Below are positions 54,485 through 64,000 of a stretch of 64,000 bases of DNA, piece by piece; positions within the stretch are counted from its first letter, which is position 1, and every line of letters begins with the position of its first letter. This DNA is from Actinoplanes sp. NBC_00393 (GTDB lineage: Bacteria; Actinomycetota; Actinomycetes; Mycobacteriales; Micromonosporaceae). Both the position numbers and the translations under genes were made by a program. The DNA lies in NCBI RefSeq assembly GCF_036053395.1, contig NZ_CP107942.1, forward strand, positions 10,468,001-10,532,000. Reading direction: 5' to 3'. The notes beneath the pieces are model-generated. The model was not told the DNA's origin. It saw nothing but the letters and a program-made list of their open reading frames with translations, and did not search any database.

Positions 54485-55063
54485 TCAGCGGTGGCGGACT
54501 GCTTCCTCGACCACGTCGAGGACCCGGATCAGTTCGCCGGGTGGGCGGCCGGTGGCCAGGTGCAGGACCAGGCCGTCGTAGGCCAGCTCGAGGAACTGGG
54601 TGAGGACCTCGACCGGCACGTCCTTGCGCAGGACGCCGGCGTCGTGCTGGCGCTGCAGGCGCTCGCGGGTGGCGTCGGCGATCGCGGCTGAGCGCTGCGC
54701 CCAGCGTTTGGCGAAGGCCGGGTCGGTCCGCAGCCGGTGCGAGACCTCCAGCTGGGTGCCGAGCCAGCCGGCGGTGTCGCCCTCGCTGTTGCCGGCGCGG
54801 GCGAGCAGGTCGCGCATCACCTGAACGAGGCCGTTGCGGGTGACGGTCTCGACCATCGTGGCGGCATCATCCTCGGCGACCGCGAGGAACAGCGATTCCT
54901 TGTCGCGAAAATGGTGGAAAATCGCACCACGGGACATGCCCGTGGCCTCCTCCAGGCGGCGGACCGTGGCGCCCTCGTAGCCGAACCGTGCGAAACAGGC
55001 GCGGGCCGCGCTGAGGATCTCGTGGCGGCGCGCGTCCAGCTGGTCCTGACTAACCCGGGGCAC
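54485..55063 (-). CDS. TetR family regulator, AcnR-like
   Basis: 192 residues. The N-terminus MPRVSQDQLDARRHEILSAA followed by RFGYEGATVRRLEEATGMSRGAIFHHFRDKESLFLAV closely matches actinobacterial AcnR, the TetR repressor of aconitase; the C-terminal domain (WLGTQLEVSHRLRTDPAFAKRWAQRSAAIADATRERL) fits too. acnA lies 3.8 kb away. GTG start is preceded by CACGAT and 6 nt. A perfect 12-bp palindrome sits about 40 nt upstream of the start, which suggests autoregulation. Confidence 0.85.
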   Translation of the reverse strand: MPRVSQDQLDARRHEILSAARACFARFGYEGATVRRLEEATGMSRGAIFHHFRDKESLFLAVAEDDAATMVETVTRNGLVQVMRDLLARAGNSEGDTAGWLGTQLEVSHRLRTDPAFAKRWAQRSAAIADATRERLQRQHDAGVLRKDVPVEVLTQFLELAYDGLVLHLATGRPPGELIRVLDVVEEAVRHR

Positions 55064-55100
55064 GTGCTGATCGTGTCACGGCCCGCCGCGCTCTTGCAAT

Positions 55101-55112
55101 CCGTACGTACGG
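55101..55112. promoter_or_regulatory. Perfect palindrome CCGTACGTACGG, probable AcnR operator
   Basis: 12-bp perfect palindrome 38-49 nt upstream of the TetR gene start. A near copy, CCGTACGTCCGT, lies upstream of acnA at 61726-61737. Confidence 0.6.
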
Positions 55113-55214
55113 CTTTTTAAGACCCGACGTCCCACGATCGGATGATGCGAATTTCGTCATCGTGTCAGGGTTTTGTTAACACTCCTGGACTGTTCGCTTC
55201 CGTCACCGCTCACG

Positions 55215-55220
55215 TAAAGT
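55215..55220 (+). promoter_or_regulatory. -10 hexamer TAAAGT, leaderless promoter of the HAD gene
   Basis: TAAAGT, 6 nt, GTG at 55227. Confidence 0.55.
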
Positions 55221-55226
55221 GCCCGG

Positions 55227-55874
55227 GTGCCTCTCGTCTTCCTCGCTCTGGACGACACCCTGCTCGATCGCAGCGGTGCGTTCCGGCTGTGGGCGAAAGG
55301 TTTCCTCGACGAGATCGCCGCGCCGCACGAGGACCTGGAGTGGCTGGTCTCGGTCGACGCCGACGGGCTGACCTCGCGCTGGGATCTCGCGGACCTGATC
55401 CGCGACCGCTACCAGCTGCGGATCCCGGCGATCGACGTGGTCGACGAGCTGAAGGAGGGGCCGCAGGCGTTCGAGCGGCTGGACCCGATGGTCGGCTGCG
55501 CGCTGGAGATCGCCGCCGACGCGGGCCTGGTTCCGGTGGTGGTCACCAACGGGCCGGCCGAGCAGCAGGAGGCGCGGATCCGGCGTACCGGGCTGGATCG
55601 CTATGTCGCCGACTGGGTGATCTCGGAGCAGTGCGGGGTGAGCAAGCCCAATCCGCGGATCTTCGCGCTCGCCGCGCAGCGCGTGCGGATGCGCCTGGCC
55701 GGCGCCTGGGTGGTCGGTGACAGCCCGGAGGCGGACATCGGCGGCGCGGCCGCGATGGGCCTGCCCAGCGTGTGGCTGCATCGTGGGCGGGACTGGGTGG
55801 ACAACCGGTTCGCCCCGACGCGGGTGGTGGGCAACGTGATCCAGGGCCTGTCCGCGATCATGGCGACGCGCTGA
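55227..55874 (+). CDS. HAD superfamily protein with altered motif I
   Basis: 215 residues, HAD fold: motif II TNG in VVVTNGPAEQQ, motif III Lys in GVSKPNPRIFALA, motif IV GDSPEADIGGAAAMG. Motif I, usually hhDxDxT, reads FLALDDTLLD, so the nucleophilic Asp is Ala7 while the +2 Asp (D9) and Thr11 remain. Phosphotransfer by the normal aspartyl-phosphate route should be lost. It may bind a ligand or act otherwise. GTG leaderless start. Its stop lies inside the first unit of a tandem array. Confidence 0.85.
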   Translation: MPLVFLALDDTLLDRSGAFRLWAKGFLDEIAAPHEDLEWLVSVDADGLTSRWDLADLIRDRYQLRIPAIDVVDELKEGPQAFERLDPMVGCALEIAADAGLVPVVVTNGPAEQQEARIRRTGLDRYVADWVISEQCGVSKPNPRIFALAAQRVRMRLAGAWVVGDSPEADIGGAAAMGLPSVWLHRGRDWVDNRFAPTRVVGNVIQGLSAIMATR

Positions 55875-55955
55875 GCAGGTGTGACGCGCTGAGCAGGTGC
55901 ACGCGCTGAGCAGGTGTGACGCGCTGAGCTGATGTGCTGAGCAGGGCTGAGCAGA
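55865..55955 (+). repeat. 18-bp tandem repeat at the 3' end of the HAD gene
   Basis: Units near GACGCGCTGAGCAGGTGT at 55865, 55883, 55901 (17 bp) and 55918, then shorter GCTGAGCAG copies. The TGA of the HAD gene is part of the first unit. The remaining sequence to 56115 has no gene. Confidence 0.88.
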
Positions 55956-56115
55956 TCCGCTGGATTAATTCGGTTGCGCGGATCCGGCAGATCCGAAAGA
56001 GTCGACCGCGCACGTAGGACCCGACGAGAGAGAAGGGGGTGGACCTCATGGCCGTCTTTGTGATGCCTGCTGTCCGGCCTTCCCTGTTTACTTCTTTCTC
56101 TGAGGAGACCCTCCA

Positions 56116-57021
56116 GTGCGAGAGCACGAGACCACCATGCGCCGCGGCCGTCGTAAGTTCGACGACGACGAGGCAGATTTTCTGAAGATCAGCCGGCTCG
56201 AGCCGGCTCTGCAGGAGGACCCGGACCTGCCCGAGGAGGGCGACCGCTGGTCCACCTGGGATGGTGCGCTGCACGGTCCCGATCCGCGTCCCGACTGGGT
56301 GCGCACCGAACACGGTGCCGTCGACAGCGAGTTGGGGATGCTCAAGACCGGCAAGGAAGCCGACGTTTTCCTTGTCCGGCGGGAATTGCCCGGTACAGGG
56401 CAGGTCAGCATGCTGGCCGCGAAGCGGTATCGCGACGGTGAGCACCGGATGTTCCACCGTGACGCCGGTTACCTCGAGGGCCGCCGGGTCCGCCGGTCCC
56501 GCGAGATGCGGGCCATGACCAACCGCACCTCGTTCGGCAAGGAGCTGATCGCGGGGCAGTGGGCGGCCGCCGAGTTCGGCGCGCTGGGCCGGCTGTGGGA
56601 GATCGGTGCGGAGAGCGGGCTGGTCCGGGTGCCCTACCCGGTGCAGCTGATCGGCACCGAGTTGATGATGGAGTTCATCGGCGACTGGGAGACCGGTGAG
56701 GCCGCGCCCCGGCTCGCTCAGGTGCGGGCCGACGAGGACGGGCTCGCCGATCTGTGGCAGCAGATGACTGACGCGCTGTCGGTGCTGGCCCGGGCGCAGG
56801 TGGCGCACGGTGACCTGTCGCCGTACAACACGATGGTCCACGAGGGCCGGCTCGTCCTGATCGACCTGCCGCAGATCATCGACGTGATCGCCAACCCGCG
56901 CGGTGGCGAGTTCATCGCCCGCGACGTCAACAACGTGGCGAACTGGTTCCGGTCACGCGGTCTGGCCGTGGACGCGGAGGGGCTGATCGAACGCCTGCAC
57001 TACGAAGCGGGGCTGCGCTGA
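56116..57021 (+). CDS. RIO-type serine protein kinase
   Basis: 301 residues of the RIO1-like atypical kinase family. Nucleotide-binding STGKEADVF-like loop (KTGKEADVFLV, ~77-87), catalytic Lys in AAKRYR, catalytic loop VAHGDLSPYNTMV (HxDxxxxN) and metal-binding Asp in VLIDLPQ. Eukaryotic RIO kinases act in small-subunit assembly; the bacterial substrate is unknown. GTG is preceded by GAGGAG at 8 nt. Confidence 0.9.
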   Translation: MREHETTMRRGRRKFDDDEADFLKISRLEPALQEDPDLPEEGDRWSTWDGALHGPDPRPDWVRTEHGAVDSELGMLKTGKEADVFLVRRELPGTGQVSMLAAKRYRDGEHRMFHRDAGYLEGRRVRRSREMRAMTNRTSFGKELIAGQWAAAEFGALGRLWEIGAESGLVRVPYPVQLIGTELMMEFIGDWETGEAAPRLAQVRADEDGLADLWQQMTDALSVLARAQVAHGDLSPYNTMVHEGRLVLIDLPQIIDVIANPRGGEFIARDVNNVANWFRSRGLAVDAEGLIERLHYEAGLR

Positions 57022-57076
57022 CGGCGCGACCCCGGCCCGGCCCGCGGCCGCCGCGTCCACGGCGGCCGCGACCGGT

Positions 57077-57322
57077 TCACTGGAGGTAGCCCTCGACCTC
57101 ACCGACGCCGTGGGCCTGCTCCGCGTCCGGGTCGTGCCCGGCCGAGCGGGCCGCCCGGCGCCGGCGCAGCAGGTCCCAGCACTGGTCCAGGGACTCTTCG
57201 AGCTCCCGGAGCCGGGCGTGCTCCTCGTCCGAGGAGATCTGGCCCTGGCTCAGCTGCTGGCGCAGCTTGTGCTCCTCATCGACCAAGCCGCTGATGCGGC
57301 TCAGCACAGTCTTGTCATCCAT
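57077..57322 (-). CDS. DUF2630 family protein
   Basis: 81 residues. MDDKTVLSRISGLVDEEHKLRQQ...LRELEESLDQCWDLLRRRRAARSAG is the typical helical hairpin of DUF2630, followed by an acidic tail. Function unknown. TAGGCT (57329-57334) lies 6 nt before the ATG, so it is leaderless. Confidence 0.88.
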   Translation of the reverse strand: MDDKTVLSRISGLVDEEHKLRQQLSQGQISSDEEHARLRELEESLDQCWDLLRRRRAARSAGHDPDAEQAHGVGEVEGYLQ

Positions 57323-57335
57323 TCCCGAAGCCTAT

Positions 57336-58046
57336 TCACCACACGGGTTCCGGCGGGGCATCAGGTGGCGTGTCCGACAGTCCGAGCTTCGTACGGGTCG
57401 CCCCGATGTCCGCCCGCAGCCGCCGGAACAGGGCCGGCGGATCCTCTGCCAGGGTGCTCAGCGCTGCCGCGCGCCGGCCGAGTTCGAGCTCCCAGCCGAC
57501 GGCCAGCCGGTCCGGCCGGATCCGGTCGAAGTGTTTGCGCGCCAGCTCGGCGTCCCCGCTCAGGCCCGCGGCCGCCCCGGCGTGGTACGCGTGCCACCAC
57601 GACGTCGCGCCGACCCGGGTCTGCGGCGCGGAGAGCAGCCGGGCGACGTCCGCCGGGGTGCCGGCCTCCTGCCGCAGCTGGAGGACCCGCTGCCGGGCGA
57701 TGCCGGTGATCTGGGTCAGGTCGGCGGTGAACTGGTCGTCGCGGATGTGCCGGATGCTTTCGACCCACACGTGGCCGTCGCCGGGGCGTTCAGTGGCGAA
57801 GTCGCCGGTCTCCTCGCGCCAGAACAGGTGGCCGCCGTAGTCGTAGGAGAACTCCGGCATGGGGCCCCAGAGAAACTTGGCGCCGACGCCCAGGCGGGTG
57901 TCCGACCGGGCCCGCTCGAAGTCGACGAAGAGCAGCCACCAGCCGCGGTCCTCCACCCAGAGCCGGGTGCGTTTGTGGCGGCGCAGTCCGAGGGGGCGCA
58001 GCTCCGCCTGGGCCGCGGCGACGATCATCTGATCCGGTGTGGGCAT
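57336..58046 (-). CDS. Hypothetical protein, possibly DUF4304-like
   Basis: 236 residues, soluble. LRPLGLRRHKRTRLWVEDRGWWLLFVDFERARSDTRLGVGAKFLWGP resembles the N-terminal part of DUF4304 proteins (G-F-x-R...W-x-x-V-x-F-Q). The rest is helical and Ala/Arg/Leu-rich, ending in a Pro-rich tail. No motif points to a catalytic role. TAGGGT (58053-58058) 6 nt before the ATG marks a leaderless start. Confidence 0.65.
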   Translation of the reverse strand: MPTPDQMIVAAAQAELRPLGLRRHKRTRLWVEDRGWWLLFVDFERARSDTRLGVGAKFLWGPMPEFSYDYGGHLFWREETGDFATERPGDGHVWVESIRHIRDDQFTADLTQITGIARQRVLQLRQEAGTPADVARLLSAPQTRVGATSWWHAYHAGAAAGLSGDAELARKHFDRIRPDRLAVGWELELGRRAAALSTLAEDPPALFRRLRADIGATRTKLGLSDTPPDAPPEPVW

Positions 58047-58097
58047 CGGCCGACCCTAACCCGCCGGCGCCGCAGTCCGGTGTGTGACGATCACGCG

Positions 58098-58688
58098 GTG
58101 ACGCTTGAAGCTCAGCGCGAGCACATTCTCTCCGGCCGGATGTACAACGACCTCACCGAGGAGCTGGTGCAGGCGCGGCAACGGACTGTCCTGCTGACCA
58201 CGGAGTACAACGACAGTTTCGGGCAGTCGCCGGCGACGCGGGAGGCGATCCTGCGGCGGCTGCTCGGCGCGGTGGGGGAGGAGTGCTACTTCGAGCCGAC
58301 GTTCCGGTGCGAGTTCGGGTTCAACATCCGGGTCGGCGACCACTTCTACGCCAACTTCGACTGCGTGATGCTCGACGGCGGCGGCATCACCATCGGGGAC
58401 CACGTGCTGTTCGGGCCGAAGGTGGGCATCTACACCTCCAACCACGCCATCGACGCGGGCGAGCGGGTGGCCGGCGGGTGCTACGCCAAGCCGGTCACGA
58501 TCGGCGACCGGGTGTGGGTCGGTGGCGGCGTCACCATCAACCAGGGCGTGAGCATCGGCGACGACACGATCATCGGGTCCGGCAGCGTCGTGACCAGGCC
58601 GATCCCGGCCGGGGTGATCGCGGTCGGCAACCCGGCCCGGGTGCTGCGCGAGATCACCGACGCGGACCGGACGGGATGGCGGCCCTGA
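58098..58688 (+). CDS. Sugar O-acetyltransferase (maltose/galactoside type)
   Basis: 196 residues. N-terminal helical cap (EHILSGRMYNDLTEELVQARQRT) followed by the left-handed beta helix of hexapeptide repeats (GDHFYANFDCVMLDGGGITIGDHVLFGPKV, IGDRVWVGGGVTINQGVSIGDDTIIGSGSVV). Catalytic His in YTSNHAID. Transfers acetyl from acetyl-CoA to a sugar hydroxyl. GTG at 58098 gives the family-length N-terminus; the frame upstream is non-coding. Confidence 0.92.
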   Translation: MTLEAQREHILSGRMYNDLTEELVQARQRTVLLTTEYNDSFGQSPATREAILRRLLGAVGEECYFEPTFRCEFGFNIRVGDHFYANFDCVMLDGGGITIGDHVLFGPKVGIYTSNHAIDAGERVAGGCYAKPVTIGDRVWVGGGVTINQGVSIGDDTIIGSGSVVTRPIPAGVIAVGNPARVLREITDADRTGWRP

Positions 58689-58789
58689 TGTACGTCGACC
58701 ACGTGCTCAAGCCCGGCGGTCGCCATGAAGGCCTGGAATGGCACCCGGGTCGCGTTGCACTCCGGGAACTTTTCGTCGGGCGTACCCCG

Positions 58790-58836
58790 AAAAAGGCAGA
58801 CGCCCTGCCTTCCGTGACCGGAAAGCAGGGCGTCTG
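58790..58836 (-). terminator. Terminator of acnA (possibly bidirectional)
   Basis: Stem CAGACGCCCTGC / GCAGGGCGTCTG (12 bp) continued by TTCCG / CGGAA around a 4-nt loop with one mismatch. Read on the minus strand it is followed by a T5 run, 14 nt past the acnA stop. It also separates acnA from the convergent acetyltransferase gene. Confidence 0.88.
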
Positions 58837-58849
58837 TTGATCTGAAAGA

Positions 58850-61621
<2,772 letters not shown>

Positions 61622-61685
61622 CGTCATCTCCTTCACACCCAGCGACTGGAAGTCAAGTCTTTCGCACCGAAAGGGCGACCTTCGG

Positions 61686-61701
61686 GTTAGGTATGCCTAA
61701 C
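61686..61701. promoter_or_regulatory. Iron-box-like palindrome upstream of acnA
   Basis: GTTAGG-TATG-CCTAAC, 65-80 nt upstream of the acnA start. TTAGGT and CTAAC match half-sites of DtxR/IdeR boxes, but the spacing between TTAGG and CCTAA is 4 nt instead of 9. Confidence 0.45.
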
Positions 61702-61725
61702 TCTCGGTTCACATCTCTTGGTAAA

Positions 61726-61737
61726 CCGTACGTCCGT
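61726..61737. promoter_or_regulatory. AcnR-like operator CCGTACGTCCGT upstream of acnA
   Basis: Ten of twelve bases match the perfect palindrome upstream of the TetR gene (55101-55112). It lies about 105 nt before the acnA start, near a TTTACC that could serve as -35. Confidence 0.5.
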
Positions 61738-61813
61738 CTTGCTAGCCATCGCAAGGCGGGGTCACCTGCGATCGTAGGTTTGCGTGAGTCGATCGGTGGG
61801 CAAACAGCCCGCC

Positions 61814-62203
61814 ATGTCCGCCCCGGCCGAACTCGACCAGCTCGCCGACTTCTTCGGGCGTTACGGCTCCGCCCTCACCACGGGCGACGTCGCCGCCATC
61901 GCCGGCAGCCACACGCTGCCGGGCCTCGTCGTGTCCGACTCGTACAGCTTCACGTTCAGCTCACCGGCCGCGGTGGCGCTGTCGTTCCTGGGCGCGGCGC
62001 CCGCGTACCGGGAGGCCCGGATCGTGGCGGCACACGCGAACCTGCTCGACGTGATGCGCTTGTCCGCGTCGTTGTCCCTGGTCTCGGTCGAGTGGGAGTA
62101 CCTCGACGAGGCCGGCGAGGCGGTGCCCGGCGAGCACTACCGCTACCTGATCCGGACCGATGCGGACGGGCCGCGTATCACTGCAGTCATCACTACCCGC
62201 TGA
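61814..62203 (+). CDS. NTF2-like protein (129 aa)
   Basis: LDQLADFFGRYGSALTTGDVAAIAGSHTLPGLVVSDSYSFTFSSPAAVALSF and the strand-rich C-terminus (VSVEWEYLDEAGEAVPGEHYRYLIRT) fit the NTF2/SnoaL fold. No catalytic set recognised; function unknown. TAGGTT (61775-61780) could be the -10, leaving a leader of about 27 nt to the ATG at 61814; a GTG at 61784 is an alternative start. Convergent with the glycosyltransferase gene, overlapping by 11 nt. Confidence 0.7.
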   Translation: MSAPAELDQLADFFGRYGSALTTGDVAAIAGSHTLPGLVVSDSYSFTFSSPAAVALSFLGAAPAYREARIVAAHANLLDVMRLSASLSLVSVEWEYLDEAGEAVPGEHYRYLIRTDADGPRITAVITTR

Positions 62204-64000
62204 TCCGGATCCCTAACTCGTTCGCTCCGGAGAACTCCGGTTGCATTCCACCGGCCGCCGGCAACACGTAGGCGGTCCGCTTGTCGACGATGTCGTCACC
62301 GACCTTCCCGAGCGGCACCGGTTGCTCTCCGCGGGACGGGCGTAGCCAGAGGCGGTGTACGCCCGTCGGCAGATCAGACACGGTCGCCCGGAACCCGGGG
62401 CCGGTGGCGCTCACCGGAAACTCGCGGTCGCCGGCGACCAGGACCGCATCCCGGAGCCCGGCGCCGATCAGCCGCCCGGCCAGGTGTACGCCCTGCTCGT
62501 CGGCCTGGATCTCGTCCACCTCGGCCCGGACCGGAGCGTCCACGACCCGCAGAGCCAGTCCGCCGTCGGGAAGCCGGTACGGCAGTTCGGTGCGGGTCGC
62601 CTCCGGCCGTGCCAGCAGCGCCCGGGTGTCGCGCCACCCGGCCAGCACCGCGGTGCCGTCGGCCAGGTGCAACCGCCAGGAGCCCGCGGGCACCGGGTCG
62701 CCGGCCGGGATCTCGGCCGGTTCGCCGGTGCCGATCCGGCGCCAGCGCATCCCGGCGACGTCCGGTCCGTGCAGCACCAGCGTGCCGTCGGCGGTCACCG
62801 TGCAGTCGGCGACCGGCATGGTCAGCGACGGCGCCGGGCCCAGCACCGGCACCGGTTTGCCGCGCCGCCGCCACGGCCACCACTTGCCGGCCGCCAGCTC
62901 CTCGAACAGGCGCTCGTACTGCCCGGCGATCGGTCCCGGGTCGTACCGCTGCGAATTGGCCAGCGCACGAGCCGCCATCGCGCGCCGGCCCTCGTCGTCG
63001 TTGATCACCCGCAGCAGGGCGGCGGCCAGCGCCTCCGGATCGCCGACCGGGGTGAGCAGGCCGTCGACCCCGTCGGCGAGGATCTCGCCGGGGCCGTGCG
63101 GGGCGTCGGTGCTGACCACCGGGAGCCCGGCCCGCATCGCCTCGACCAGGGTCATCCCGAACGGCTCCTTGTCGGCCGACACCGCGGCGATCGAGCCCTT
63201 GGCCCACTCCGTCTCGATCGGCGCGTAGCGGCCCATCATCCGCACGTGGTTGTGCAGGCCGAGCTCGAGCACCAGGGCGCGCAGGTCACCCGACTCCTCG
63301 CCGTCGCCGTAGAGCCGCAGCGTCCAGTCCGGGCGCTCGGCCACCACCCTGGCGAAGGCTTGGAGCAGCACGTCGTACCGCTTGCTGCGGACCAGCCGGC
63401 CGGCCGCGAGCACCAGCTTGGCCCGGCCGTCGGAGGGCGGCACCCGCGGCGCCGGCACGCTGTTCGGGATGTGCAGCAGCCGGGTGCGCCCGAGCCGTAG
63501 ATGCTCGCGGTAGTCCTCGGCGTCGCGGGAGCTCACCGTGACGAAGGCGTCCAGCCGGCGCAGATGCGCGGGCATCACCCGGTGCAGGCCCTTGCGGTGG
63601 CGGCCGCGGGTCAGGTGCTCCTGACCGATCCGGATCATGTGGCGTGGGGCGAACCGGGCGGCGTACGCGATCAGGCCGGGCCGGGTGGCGATCACCACAT
63701 CGGCGTCGCTGCCGCGCAGGAACCCGCGGTAGCGGTCCTCCACGAAACGGTCGTAGGTGGCTGCCCGGAAATCGGCCCGCGGGTACACCCGGGCCGGTTC
63801 GCCGCGCCCCGGCGCGTCCTTGACGTAGTCCGGGTGGGCCTTGCGCGCCTCCACCAGCGAGATCAGCTCGATCCGCGGGTCGGCCGGCAGTTGTGGCAGG
63901 TCCCGGCCCCGGACCGTGCTCAGCACCGTCACGTCGTGCCCCCGCTCGGCGAGCGCGCCACCGAGGTTGAAGGTGGTCTGGATGGTGCCGCCGACGCCGA
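62193..64000 (-). CDS. GT4 family glycosyltransferase, 5' end outside the window
   Basis: The reading frame stays open to the right edge, where GVGGTIQTTFNLGGALAERGHDVTVLS is the N-terminal donor-independent motif of GT4/GT-B enzymes; only the first few residues are missing. Central LVLAAGRLVRSKRYDVLLQAFARV and the EPFGMTLVEAMRAGLPVVSTDAPHGPGEI motif (E-x7-E) bind the nucleotide sugar. The last ~220 residues form a beta-rich extension (LTMPVADCTVTADGTLVLHGPDV...) not usual in GT4 and without recognised motif; it resembles C-terminal domains of wall-polymer glycosyltransferases. Confidence 0.87.
   Translation of the reverse strand, partial: GVGGTIQTTFNLGGALAERGHDVTVLSTVRGRDLPQLPADPRIELISLVEARKAHPDYVKDAPGRGEPARVYPRADFRAATYDRFVEDRYRGFLRGSDADVVIATRPGLIAYAARFAPRHMIRIGQEHLTRGRHRKGLHRVMPAHLRRLDAFVTVSSRDAEDYREHLRLGRTRLLHIPNSVPAPRVPPSDGRAKLVLAAGRLVRSKRYDVLLQAFARVVAERPDWTLRLYGDGEESGDLRALVLELGLHNHVRMMGRYAPIETEWAKGSIAAVSADKEPFGMTLVEAMRAGLPVVSTDAPHGPGEILADGVDGLLTPVGDPEALAAALLRVINDDEGRRAMAARALANSQRYDPGPIAGQYERLFEELAAGKWWPWRRRGKPVPVLGPAPSLTMPVADCTVTADGTLVLHGPDVAGMRWRRIGTGEPAEIPAGDPVPAGSWRLHLADGTAVLAGWRDTRALLARPEATRTELPYRLPDGGLALRVVDAPVRAEVDEIQADEQGVHLAGRLIGAGLRDAVLVAGDREFPVSATGPGFRATVSDLPTGVHRLWLRPSRGEQPVPLGKVGDDIVDKRTAYVLPAAGGMQPEFSGANELGIRISG

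Overview
This window is a high-GC (about 70% or more) actinobacterial chromosome segment, most likely from Micromonosporaceae (an Actinoplanes-like genome). The evidence is the set and order of conserved actinobacterial genes: uvrA / Rieske protein / uvrC / rapZ-yvcK-whiA / gap-pgk-tpiA-secG / rbpA, a tkt-tal-zwf-opcA-pgl operon, ctaB and ctaA, sufR-BD-Rieske-CSU-sufT, acVLRF1 and acnA with an AcnR-like regulator. Many genes have a TANNNT -10 hexamer only 5-7 nt before an ATG or GTG, which is the signature of leaderless transcripts in Actinobacteria.

Layout. 1-4 kb: end of an MBL-fold gene, a mycothiol-dependent isomerase-fold protein, RsgA and a polytopic membrane protein. 4.1-10 kb: uvrA, a Tat/lipobox Rieske protein and uvrC; both uvr genes carry a PafBC/RecA-NDp type DNA-damage promoter. 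10-17.4 kb: rapZ-yvcK-whiA, lower glycolysis, secG and rbpA. 17.4-24.7 kb (minus strand): the pentose-phosphate operon with two strong intercistronic hairpins and a GNAT gene. 24.9-29 kb: heme O synthase, a small conserved gene, an ATP-grasp protein, then a 592-bp gene-free element made of 101-bp inverted repeats enclosing 62-bp tandem repeats, then heme A synthase. 29-35.8 kb: the SUF iron-sulfur operon behind its repressor SufR. 35.8-44.2 kb: accessory genes (mycothiol-type isomerase, alpha/beta hydrolase, VOC protein, MFS, phosphatase, LysE, DNA alkylation repair, acVLRF1, zinc peptidase) with several minisatellite arrays. 44.2-49.7 kb: an ABC-F gene behind a probable attenuator leader, a small HTH protein, enoyl-CoA hydratase and an ABC exporter. 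49.7-58.7 kb: antiporter, Mug, two SDRs, regulators, HAD, RIO kinase and acetyltransferase. 58.8-64 kb: aconitase, an NTF2-like protein and a GT4 glycosyltransferase that runs off the window.

Three themes tie the window together. (1) A probable DNA-damage regulon: five promoters share TTGTCR-like / N8 / TANNNT spacing, at uvrA, uvrC, a DNA-alkylation-repair gene, a mycothiol-isomerase-fold gene and an ABC exporter. (2) Iron/Fe-S/heme/TCA: SUF, ctaA/ctaB and aconitase lie together. The acnA upstream region carries an iron-box-like palindrome and a relative of the perfect palindrome found upstream of the AcnR-like gene. (3) Spread of short tandem repeats: 15-bp arrays inside yvcK and sufT, an Ala/Gln-rich insertion inside an alpha/beta hydrolase, and four intergenic minisatellites besides the inverted-repeat element. 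No rRNA, tRNA, CRISPR array, transposase or prophage gene was seen.
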